From assembly GCA_964036665.1 (NCBI GenBank), contig OZ038530.1, positions 3,162,001 to 3,226,000 on the forward strand: DNA of 64,000 bases, written 5' to 3'. Below are positions 47,871 to 60,700 of the stretch, in pieces. The stretch's first letter is position 1, and the number at the start of each line of letters is the position of its first letter. This DNA comes from Gordius sp. MW1 (lineage: Eukaryota; Nematomorpha; Gordioida; Gordea; Gordiidae). The translations under genes were made by a program, and so were the position numbers. Below the pieces are notes generated by a model. It was not told the DNA's origin. It saw nothing but the letters and a program-made list of their open reading frames with translations, and made no database searches.

Positions 47871-50750
47871 TTTTATTTCAAAATTTTTCACATATTTTTC
47901 TTTGAACCGTATTCATACGATGAAAGTTGTCGTTTTCAGACGTGGTTTCTATGATCCCAAGTAAAAATTTATCAGAATCTAAAAACTATTACTTTGAAAT
48001 CATGATCGCATAGAACCATTTTCAAAAATTAAGCACTCACGTTGCTATACAACAAACTAATCGCAACAATAAAACGTTTTCTTTTGTCAAAATGATAGTT
48101 CTCGCAGCTTAAAACCTCTTTTCAGAAGTCAATCGAGAATAATAGGATTCTCAAATTGGCTTACTTTTATATATTTTTTCATGCTCTTTCACATAGAATT
48201 GAAAAAAAAAATATTTTTACCTCAAAATTTCCTACATATTTTTCTTTGAACCGTATTCATCCGATGAAAGTTGTCGTTTTCAGACGTGGTTTCTATGATC
48301 CCAAGTAAAAATTTATCAGAATCTAAAAACTATTACTTTGAAATCATGATCGCATAGAGCCATTTAAAAAAATTAAGCACTCACGTTGCGATACAACAAA
48401 CTAATCGCAACAATAAAACGTTGTCTTTTGTCAAAATGATAGTTCTCCTTCTCGCAGCTTAAAACCTCGTTTCGGAAGTAAATCTATGATAATAGGATTC
48501 TCAAATTGGCTTACTTTTATATATTTTTTCATGCTCTTTCACATAGAATCGAAAAAAATAAATATTTTTACCTCAAAATTTTTCACATATTTTTCTTTGA
48601 ACCGTATTCATCCGATGAAAGTTGTCGTTTTCAGACGTGGTTTCCATGATAAAAAGTAAAAATTTATCAGAATCAGAAAACTATTACTTTGAAATCATGA
48701 TCGCATAGTGCATTTTTGAATAATTAAGAACTCACGTTGCGATACAACAAACTAATCGTAACAATAAAACGTTGTCTTTTGTCAAAATGATAGTTCTCGC
48801 AGCTTAAAACCTCTTTTCGGAAGTCAATCGAGGATAATAGGATTCTCAAATTGGCCTACTTTTATATATTTTTTCATGCTCTTTCACATAGAATCGAAAA
48901 AAATAAATATTTTTACCTCAAAATTTTTCACATATTTTTCTTTCAACCGTATTGATCCGATGAAAGTTGTCGTTTTCAGACGTGGTTTCCATGATAAAAA
49001 GTAATAATTTATCAGAATCAGAAAACTATTACTTTGAAATCATGATCGCATAGTGCATTTTTGAAAAATTAAGCACTCACGTTGCGATACAACAAACTAA
49101 TCGCAACAATAAAACGTTGTCTTTTGTCAAAATGATAGTTCTCGCAGCTTAAAACCTCTTTTCGGAAGTCAATCGAGGATAATAGGATTCTCAAATTGGC
49201 TTACTTTTATATATTTTTTCATGCTCTTTCACATAGAATCGAAAAAAATAAATATTTTTACCTCAAAATTTTTCACATATTTTTCTTTGAACCGTAGTCA
49301 TCCGATGAAAGTTATCGTTTTCAGACGTGGTTTCTATGATCCCAAGTAAAAATTTATCAGAGTCTAAAAACTATTACTTTGAAATCATGATCGCATAGAG
49401 CAGTTTTCAAAAATTAAGCACTCACGTTGCGATACAACAAACTAATCGCAACAATAAAACGTTGTCTTTTGTCAAAATGATAGTTCTCGCAGCTTAAAAC
49501 CTCTTTTCGGAAGTCAATCGAGGATAATAGGATTCTCAAATTGGCTTACTTTTATATATTTTTTCATGCTCTTTCACATAGAATCGAAAAAAATAAATAT
49601 TTTTACCTCAAAATTTTTCACATATTTTTCTTTGAACCGTAGTCATCCGATGAAAGTTGTCGTTTTCAGACGTGGTTTCTATGATCCCAAATAAAAATTT
49701 ATCAGAATCAGAAAACTATTACTTTGAAATCATGATCGCATAGTGCATTTTTGAAAAATTAATCACTCACGTTCACGTTGCGATACAACAAACTAATCGT
49801 AACAATAAAACGTTGTCTTTTGTCAAAATGATAGTTCTCGCAGCTTAAAACCTCTTTTCGGAAGTCAATCGAGGATAATATTATTCTCAAATTGGCTTAC
49901 TTTTATATATTTTTTCATGCTCTTTCACAAAAAATCGAAAAAAATAAATATTTTTACCTCAAAATTTTTCACATATTTTTCTTTGAACCGTATTCATACG
50001 ATGAAAGTTGTCGTTTTCAGACGTGGTTTCTATGATCCCAAGTAAAAATTTATCAGAATCTAAAAACTATTACTTTGAAATCATGATCGCATAGAACCAT
50101 TTTCAAAAATTAAGCACTCACGTTGCTATACAACAAACTAATCGCAACAATAAAACGTTTTCTTTTGTCAAAATGATAGTTCTCGCAGCTTAAAACCTCT
50201 TTTCAGAAGTCAATCGAGGATAATAGGATTCTCAAATTGGCTTACTTTTATATATTTTTTCATGCTCTTTCACATAGAATTGAAAAAAAAAATATTTTTA
50301 CCTCAAAATTTCCTACATATTTTTCTTTGAACCGTATTCATCCGATGAAAGTTGTCGTATTCAGACGTGGTTTCTATGATCCCAAGTAAAAATTTATCAG
50401 AATCTAAAAACTATTACTTTGAAATCATGATCGCATAGAGCCATTTAAAAAAATTAAGCACTCACGTTGCGATACAACAAACTAATCGCAACAATAAAAC
50501 GTTGTCTTTTGTCAAAATGATAGTTCTCCTTCTCGCAGCTTAAAACCTCTTTTCGCAAGTAAATCGATGATAATAGGATTCTCAAATTGGCTTACTTTTA
50601 TATATTTTTTCATGCTCTTTCACATAGAATCAAAAAAAAAAAATATTTTTACCTCAAAATTTTTCACATATTTTTCTTTGAACCGTATTCATCCGATGAA
50701 AGTTGTCGTTTTCAGACGTGGTTTCCATGATAAAAAGTAAAAATTTATCA
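47871..50750 (+). repeat. Higher-order repeat, copy 3 (partial, diverging at its end)
   Basis: Monomers one to nine recur (ttttattt at 47871, tttcctacat at 48228 and 50309, tcacgttcacg monomer at 49757), with private changes near 49313 (gttatcg), 49881 (tattattctc) and 50358 (gtcgtattc). From about 50750 the order no longer follows: cgcaagtaaatc is followed by gaataattaag rather than gaaaaattaag. Related but looser units continue to about 56 kb. Confidence 0.75.
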
Positions 50751-51514
50751 GAATCAGAAAACTATTACTTTGAAATCATGATCGCATAGTGCATTTTTGA
50801 ATAATTAAGCACTCACGTTGCGATACAACAAACTAATCGCAACAATAAAACGTTGTCTTTTGTCAAAATGATAGTTCTCGCAGCTTAAAACCTCTTTTCG
50901 GAAGTCAATCGAGGATAATAGGATTCTCAAATTGGCTTACTTTTATATATTTTTTCATGCTCTTTCACATAGAATCGAAAAAAATAAATATTTTTACCTC
51001 AAAATTTTTCACATATTTTTCTTTCAACCGTATTGATCCGATGAAAGTTGTCGTTTTCAGACGTGGTTTCCATGATAAAAAATAAAAATTTATCAGAATC
51101 AGAAAACTATTACTTTGAAATCATGATCGCATAGTGCATTTTTGAAAAATTAAGCACTCACGTTGCGATACAACAAACTAATCGCAACAATAAAACGTTG
51201 TCTTTTGTCAAAATGATAGTTCTCGCAGCTTAAAACCTCTTTTCGGAAGTCAATCGAGGATAATAGGATTCTCAAATTGGCTTACTTTTATATATTTTTT
51301 CATGCTCTTTCACATAGAATCGAAAAAAATAAATATTTTTACCTCAAAATATTTCACATATTTTTCTTTGAACCGTAGTCATCCGATGAAAGTTGTCGTT
51401 TTCAGACGTGGTTTCTATGATCCCAAGTAAAAATTTATCAGAGTCTAAAAACTATTACTTTGAAATCATGATCGCATAGAGCAGTTTTCAAAAATTAAGC
51501 ACTCACGTTGCGAT

Positions 51515-51798
51515 ACAACAAACTAATCGCAACAATAAAACGTTGTCTTTTGTCAAAATGATAGTTCTCGCAGCTTAAAACCTCTTTTCGGAAGTCAATC
51601 GAGGATAATAGGATTCTCAAATTGGCTTACTTTTATATATTTTTTCATGCTCTTTCACATAGAATCGAAAAAAATAAATATTTTTACCTCAAAATTTTTC
51701 ATATATTTTTCTTTGAACCGTAGTCATCCGATGAAAGTTGTCATCATGATCGCATAGTGCATTTTTGAAAAATTAAGCACTCACGTTCACGTTGCGAT
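51515..51798 (+). repeat. Truncated satellite monomer (284 bp)
   Basis: About 67 bp between gttgtc and atcatgatcgc are missing (junction near 51741), and 6 bp (cacgtt) are added in the tcacgttcacg phrase, giving 284 instead of 345 bp. This accounts for the shortened 2,015-bp spacing of the tttcctacat-type monomers here (50309 to 52324) compared with 2,081 elsewhere. Confidence 0.85.
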
Positions 51799-54700
51799 AC
51801 AACAAACTAATCGTAACAATAAAACGTTGTCTTTTGTCAAAATGATAGTTCTCGCAGCTTAAAACCTCTTTTCGGAAGTCAATCGAGGATAATAGGATTC
51901 TCAAATTGGCTTACTTTTATATATTTTTTCATGCTCTTTCACAAAAAATCGAAAAAAATAAATATTTTTACCTCAAAATTTTTCACATATTTTTCTTTGA
52001 AGCGTATTCATCCGATGAAAGTTGTCGTTTTCAGACGTGGTTTCTATGATCCCAAGTAAAAATTTATCAGAATCTAAAAACTATTACTTTGAAATCATGA
52101 TCGCATAGAACCATTTTCAAAAATTAAGCACTCACGTTGCTATACAACAAACTAATCGCAACAATAAAACGTTTTCTTTTGTCAAAATGATAGTTCTCGC
52201 AGCTTAAAACCTCTTTTCAGAAGTCAATCGAGGATAATAGGATTCTCAAATTGGCTTACTTTTATATATTTTTTCATGCTCTTTCACATAGAATTGAAAA
52301 AAATAAATATTTTTACCTCAAAATTTCTTACATATTTTTCTTTGAACCGTATTCATCCGATGAAAGTTGTCGTTTTCAGACGTGGTTTCTATGATCCCAA
52401 GTAAAAATTTATCAGAATCTAAAAACTATTACTTTGAAATCATGATCGCATAGAGCCATTTTAAAAAATTAAGCACTCACGTTGCGATACAACAAACTAA
52501 TCGCAACAATAAAACGTTGTCTTTTGTCAAAATGATAGTTCTCCTTCTCGCAGCTTAAAACCTCTTTTCGCAAGTAAATCGATGATAATAGGATTCTCAA
52601 ATTGGCTTACTTTTATATATTTTTTCATGCTCTTTCACATAGAATCAAAAAAAAAAATATTTTTACCTCAAAATTTTTCACATATTTTTCTTTGAACCGT
52701 ATTCATCCGATGAAAGTTGTCGTTTTCAGACGTGGTTTCCATGATAAAAAGTAAAAATTTATCAGAATAAGAAAACTATTACTTTGAAATCATGATCGCA
52801 TAGTGCAGTTTTCAAAAATTAAGCACTCACGTTGCGATACAACAAACTAATCGCAACAATAAAAGGTTTTCTTTTGTCAAATTGATAGTTCTCGCAGCTT
52901 AACCTCTTGTCGGAAGTCAATCGAGGATAATAGGATTCTCAAATTGGCTTACTTTTATATATTTTTTCATGCTCTTTTACATAGAATCGAAAAAAACAAA
53001 TATTTTTACCTCAAAATTTTTCAAATATTTTTCTTTGAAACGTATTCATCCGATGAAAGTTGTCGTTTTCAGAAGTGTTTTCCATGATAAAAAGTAAAAA
53101 TTTATCAGAATCAGAAAACTATTACTTTGAAATCATGATCGCATAGCGCAGTTTCCAAAAATTAAGCACTCACGTTGCGATACAACAAACTAATCGCAAC
53201 AATAAAACGTTTTCTTTTGTCAAAATGATAGTTCTCGGATGCTTAAAACCTCTTTTCGGAAGTCAATCGAGGATAATAGGATTCTCAAATTGGCTTACTT
53301 TTATATATTTTTTCATGCTCTTTCACATAGAATCGAAAAAAATAAATATTTTTACCTCAAAATTTTTCACATATTTTTCTTTGAACCGTATTCATCCGAT
53401 GAAAGTTGTCGTTTTCAGACGTGGTTTCTATGATCCCAAGTAAAAATTATCAGAATCTAAAAACTATTACTTTGAAATCATGATCGCATAGAGCTATTAT
53501 CAAAAATTAAGCACTCACGTTGCGATACAACAAACTAATCGCAACAATAAAACGTTGTCTTTTGTCAAAATGATAGTTCTCGCAGCTTAAAACCTCTTTT
53601 CAGAAGTCAATCGAGGAAAATAGGATTCTCAAATTGGCTTACTTTTATATATTTTTTCATGCTCTTTCACATAGAATTAAAATAAATATTTTTACCTCAA
53701 AATTTTTCACATATTTTATTTTGAACCGTATTCATCCGATGAAAGTTGTCGTTTTCAGACGTGGTTTCTATGATCCCAAGTAAAAATTATAAGAATCTAA
53801 AAACTATTACTTTGAAATCATGATCGCATAGAGCTATTTTCAAAAATTAAGCACTCACGTTGCGATACAACAAACTAATCGCAACAATAAAACGTTGTCT
53901 TTTGTCAAAATGATAGTTCTCGCAGCTTAAAACCTCTTTTCAGAAGTCAATCGAGGAAAATAGGATTCTCAAATTGGCTTACTTTTATATATTTTTTCAT
54001 GCTCTTTCACATAGAATTGAAAAAAATAAATATTTTTACCTCGAAATTTTTCACATATTTTTCTTTGAACCGTATTCATCCGATGAAAGTTGTCGTTTTC
54101 AGACGTGGTTTCTATGATCCCAAGTAAAAATTTATCAGAGTCTAAAAACTATTACTTTGAAATCATGATCGCATAGAGCAGTTTTCAAAAATTAAGCACT
54201 CACGTTGCGATACAACAAACTAATCGCAACAATAAAACGTTGTCTTTTGTCAAAATGATAGTTCTCGCAGCTTAAAACCTCTTTTCGGAAGTCAATCGAG
54301 GATAATAGGATTCTCAAATTGGCTTACTTTTATATATTTTTTCATGCTCTTTCACATAGAATCGAAAAAAATAAATATTTTTACCTCAAAATTTTTCACA
54401 TATTTTTCTTTGAACCGTATTCATCCGATGAAAGTTGTCGTTTTCAGAAGTGTTTTCCATGATAAAAAGTAAAAATTTATCAGAATCAGAAAACTATTAC
54501 TTTGAAATCATGATCGCATAGCGCAGTTTCCAAAAATTAAGCACTCACGTTGCGATACAACAAACTAATCGTAACAATAAAACGTTGTCTTTTGTCAAAA
54601 TGATAGTTCTCGCAGCTTAAAACCTCTTTTCAGAAGTCAATCGAGGATAATAGGAATCTCAAATTGGCTTACTTTTATATATTTTTTCATGCTCTTTCAC

Positions 54701-57700
54701 ATAGAATCGAAAAAAATAAATATTTTTACCTCAAAATTTTTCACATATTTTTCTTTGAACCGTATTCATCCGATGAAAGTTGTCGTTTTCAGACGTGGTT
54801 TCCATGATAAAAAGTAAAAATTTATCAGAATAAGAAAACTAATACTTTGAAATCATGATCGCATAGTGCATTTTTGAAAAATTAAGCACTCACGTTGCGA
54901 TACAACAAACTAATCGCAACAATAAAACGTTTTCTTTTGTCAAAATGATAGTTCTCGGATGCTTAAAACCTCTTTTCGGAAGTCAATCGAGGATAATAGG
55001 ATTCTCAAATTGGCTTACTTTTATATATTTTTTCATGCTCTTTCACATAGAATCGAAAAATATAAATATTTTTACCTCAAAATTTTTCACATATTTTTCT
55101 TTGAACCGTAGTCATCCGATGAAAGTTGTCGTTTTCAGACGTGGTTTCTATGATTCCAAGTAAAAATTTATCAGAGTCTAAAAACTATTACTTTTAAATC
55201 ATGATCGCATAGAGCAGTTTTCAAAAATTAAGCACTCACGTTGCGATACAACAAACTAATCGCAACAATAAAACGTTGTCTTTTGTCAAAATGATAGTTC
55301 TCGCAGCTTAAAACCTCTTTTCGGAAGTCAATCGAGGATAATAGGATTCTCAAATTGGCTTACTTTTATATATTTTTTCATGCTCTTTCACATAGAATCG
55401 AAAAAAATAAATATTTTTACCTCAAAATTTTTCACATATTTTTCTTTGAACCGTAGTCATCCGATGAAAGTTGTCGTTTTCAGACGTGGTTTCTATGATC
55501 CCAAATAAAAATTTATCAGAATCAGAAAACTATTACTTTGAAATCATGATCGCATAGTGCATTTTTGAAAAATTAAGCACTCACGTTCACGTTGCGATAC
55601 AACAAACTAATCGTAACAATAAAACGTTGTCTTTTGTCAAAATGATAGTTCTCGCAGCTTAAAACCTCTTTTCGGAAGTCAATCGAGGATAATAGGATTC
55701 TCAAATTGGCTTACTTTTATATATTTTTTCATGCTCTTTCACAAAAAATCGAAAAAAATAAATATTTTTACCTCAAAATTTTTCACATATTTTTCTTTGA
55801 ACCGTATTCATCCGATGAAAGTTGTCGTTTTCAGACGTGGTTTCTATGATCCCAAGTAAAAATTTATCAGAATCTAAAAACTATTACTTTGAAATCATGA
55901 TCGCATAGAACCATTTTCAAAAATTAAGCACTCACGTTGCTATACAACAAACTAATCGCATCAATAAAACGTTTTCTTTTGTCAAAATGATAGTTCTCGC
56001 AGCTTAAAACCTCTTTTCAGAAGTCAATCGAGGATAATAGGATTCTCAAATTGGCTTACTTTTATATATTTTTTCATGCTCTTTCACATAGAATTGAAAA
56101 AAATAAATATTTTTACCTCAAAATTTCTTCCATATTTTTCTTTGAACCGTATTCATCCGATGAAAGTTGTCGTTTTCAGACGTGGTTTCTATGATCCCAA
56201 GTAAAAATTTATCAGAATCTAAAAACTATTACTTTGAAATCATGATCGCATAGAGCCATTTTCAAAAATTAAGCACTCACGTTGCGATACAACAAACTAA
56301 TCGCAACAATAAAACGTTGTCTTTTGTCAAAATGATAGTTCTCCTTATCGCAGCTTAAACCCTCTTTTCGCAAGTAAATCGATGATAATAGGATTCTCAA
56401 ATTGGCTTACTTTTATATATTTTTTCATGCTCTTTCACATAGAATCAAAAAAAATAAATATTTTTACCTCAAAATTTTTCACATATTTTTCTTTGAACCG
56501 TATTCATCCGATGAAAGTTGTCGTTTTCAGACGTGGTTTCCATGATAAAAAGTAAAAATTTATCAGAATAAGAAAACTATTACTTTGAAATCATGATCGC
56601 ATAGTGCAGTTTTCAAAAATTAAGCACTCACGTTGCGATACAACAAACTAATCGCAACAATAAAACGTTTTCTTTTGTCAAAATGATAGTTCTCGCAGCT
56701 TAACCTCTTGTCGGAAGTCAATCGAGGATAATAGGATTCTCAAATTGGCTTACTTTTATATATTTTTTTATGCTCTTTCACATAGAATCGAAAAAAACAA
56801 ATATTTTTACCTCAAATATTTTTCAAATATTTTTCTTTGAACCGTATTCATCCGATGAAAGTTGTCGTTTTCAGAAGTGTTTTCCATGATAAAAAGTAAA
56901 AATTTATCAGAATCAGAAAACTATTACTTTGAAATCATGATCGCATAGCGCAGTTTCCAAAAATTAAGCACTCACGTTGCGATACAACAAACTAATCGCA
57001 ACAATAAAACGTTTTCTTTTGTCAAAATGATAGTTCTCGGATGCTTAAAACCTCTTTTCGGAAGTCAATCGAGGATAATAGGATTCTCAAAATGGCTTAC
57101 TTTTATATATTTTTTCATGCTCTTTCACATAGAATCGAAAAAAATAAATATTTTTTCCTCAAAATTTTTCACATATTTTTCTTTGAACCGTATTCATCCG
57201 ATGAAAGTTGTCGTTTTCAGACGTGGTTTCTATGATCCCAAGTAAAAATTATCAGAATCTAAAAACTATTACTTTGAAATCATGATCGCATAGAGCTATT
57301 TTCAAAAATTAAGCACTCACGTTGCGATACAACAAACTAATCGAAACAATAAAACGTTGTCTTTTGTCAAAATGATAGTTCTCGCAGCTTAAAACCTCTT
57401 TTCAGAAGTCAATCGAGGAAAATAGGATTCTCAAATTGGCTTACTTTTTCATGCTCTTTCACATAGAATCGAAAAAAATAAATATTTTTACCTCAAAATT
57501 TTTCACATATTTTTCTTTGAACCGTATTCATCCGATGAAAGTTGTCGTTTTCAGACGTGGTTTCTATGATCCCAAGTAAAAATTTATCAGAGTCTAAAAA
57601 CTATTACTTTGAAATCATGATCGCATAGAGCAGTTTTCAAAAATTAAGCACTCACGTTGCGATACAACAAACTAATCGCAACAATAAAACGTTGTCTTTT

Positions 57701-60700
57701 GTCAAAATGATAGTTCTCGCAGCTTAAAACCTCTTTTCAGAAGTCAATCGAGGATAATAGGATTCTCAAATTGGCTTACTTTTATATATTTTTTTATGCT
57801 CTTTCACATAGAATCGAAAAAAATAAATATTTTTACCTCAAAATTTTTCACATATTTTTCTTTGAACCGTATTCATCCGATGAAAGTTGTCGTTTTCAGA
57901 CGTGGTTTCCATGATAAAAAGTAAAAATTTATCAGAATAAGAAAACTAATACTTTGAAATCATGATCGCATAGTGCATTTTTGAAAAATTAAGCACTCAC
58001 GTTGCGATACAACAAACTAATCGCAACAATAAAACGTTGTCTTTTGTCAAAATGATAGTTCTCGCAGCTTAAAACCTCTTTTCAGAAGTCAATCGAGGAA
58101 AATAGGATTCTCAAATTGGCTTACTTTTATATATTTTTTCATGCTCTTTCACATAGAATCAAAAAAAATAAATATTTTTACCTCAAAATTTTTCACATAT
58201 TTTTCTTTGAACCGTAGTCATCCGATGAAAGTTGTCGTTTTCAGACGTGGTTTCTATGATCCCAAGTAAAAATTTATCAGAATCTAAAAACTATTACTTT
58301 GAAATCATGATCGCATAGAGCTATTTTCAAAAATTAAGCACTCACGTTGCGATACAACAAACTAATCGCAACAATAAAACGTTGTCTTTTGTCAAAATGA
58401 TAGTTCTCCTTCTCGCAGCTTAAAACCTCTTTTCGCAAGTAAATCGATGATAATAGGATTCTCAAATTGGCTTACTTTTATATATTTTTTCATGCTCTTT
58501 CACATAGAATCGAAAAAAATAAATATTTTTACCTCAAAATTTTTCACATATTTTTCTTTGAACCGTATTCATCCGATGAAAGTTGTCGTTTTCAGACGTG
58601 GTTTCCATGATAAAAAGTAAAAACTTATCAGAATAAGAAAACTAATACTTTGAAATCATGATCGCATAGTGCATTTTTGAAAAATTAAGCACTCACGTTG
58701 CGATACAACAAACTAATCGCAACAATAAAACGTTGTCTTTTGTCAAAATGATAGTTCTCGCAGCTTAAAACCTCTTTTCAGAAGTCAATCGAGGAAAATA
58801 GGATTCTCAAATTGGCTTACTTTTATATATTTTTTCATGATCTTTTACATAGAATCGAAAAAAATAAATATTTTTACCTCAAAATTTTTCACATATTTTT
58901 CTTTGAACCGTATTCATCCGATGAAAGTTGTCGTTTTCAGACGTGGTTTCTATGATCCCAAGTAAAAATTTATCAGAGTCTAAAAACTATTACTTTGAAA
59001 TCATGATCGCATAGAGCAGTTTTCAAAAATTAAGCACTCACGTTGCGATACAACAAACTAATCGCAACAATAAAACGTTGTCTTTTGTCAAAATGATAGT
59101 TCTCGCAGCTTAAAACCTCTTTTCGGAAGTCAATCGAGGATAATAGGATTCTCAAATTGGCTTACTTTTATATATTTTTTCATGCTCTTTCACATAGAAT
59201 CGAAAAAAATAAATATTTTTACCTCAAAATTTTTCACATATTTTTCTTTGAACCGTAGTCATCCGATGAAAGTTGTCGTTTTCAGACGTGGTTTCTATGA
59301 TCCCAAATAAAAATTTATCAGAATCAGAAAACTATTACTTTGAAATCATGATCGCATAGTGCATTTTTGAAAAATTAAGCACTCACGTTGCGATACAACA
59401 AACTAATCGTAACAATAAAACGTTGTCTTTTGTCAAAATGATAGTTCTCGCAGCTTAAAACCTCTTTTCAGAAGTCAATCGAGGATAATAGGATTCTCAA
59501 ATTGGCTTACTTTTATATATTTTTTCATGCTCTTTCATATAGAATCGAAAAAAATAAATATTTTTACCTCAAAATTTTTCACATATTTTTCTTTGAACCG
59601 TATTCATCCGATGAAAGTTGTCGTTTTCAGACGTGGTTTCCATGATAAAAAGTAAAAATTTATCAGAATAAGAAAACTAATACTTTGAAATCATGATCGC
59701 ATAGTGCATTTTTGAAAAATTAAGCACTCACGTTGCGATACAACAAACTAATCGCAACAATAATACGTTGTCTTTTGTCAAATGATAGTTCTCGCAGCTT
59801 AAAACCTCTTTTCAGAAGTCAATCGAGGAAAATAGGATTCTCAAATTGGCTTACTTTTATATATTTTTTCATGCTCTTTCACATAGAATCGAAAAAAATA
59901 AATATTTTTACCTCAAAAATTTTCACATATTTTTCTTTGAACCGTAGTCATCCGATGAAAGTTGTCGTTTTCAGACGTGGTTTCTATGATCCCAAGTAAA
60001 AATTTATCAGAATCTAAAAACTATTACTTTGAAATCATGATCGCATAGAGCTATTTTCAAAAATTAAGCACTCACGTTGCGATACAACAAACTAATCGCA
60101 ACAATAAAACGTTGTCTTTTGTCAAAATGATAGTTCTCCTTCTCGCAGCTTAAAACCTCTTTTCGCAAGTAAATCGATAATAATAGGATTCTCAAATTGG
60201 CTTACTTTTATATATTTTTTCATGCTCTTTCACATAGAATCGAAAAAAATAAATATTTTTACCTCAAAATTTTTCACATATTTTTCTTTGAACCGTATTC
60301 ATCCGATGAAAGTTGTCGTTTTTAGACGTGGTTTCTATGATCTTAAGTAAAAATTTATCAGAATCTAAAAACTATTACTTTGAAATCATGATCGCATAAA
60401 GCTATTTTCCAAAATTAAGCACTCACGTTGCGATACAACAAACTAATCGCAACAATAAAACCTTGTCTTTTGTCAAAATGATAGTTCTCCTTCTCGCAGC
60501 TTAAAACCTCTTTTCGCAAGTAAATCGATGATAATAGGATTCTCAAATTGGCTTACTTTTATATATTTTTTCATGCTCTTTCACATAGAATCGAAAAAAT
60601 AAAATATTTTTACCTCAAAATTTTTCACATATTTTTCTTTGAACCGTAGTCATCCGATGAAAGTTGTCGTTTTCAGACGTGGTTTCTATGATCCCAAATA

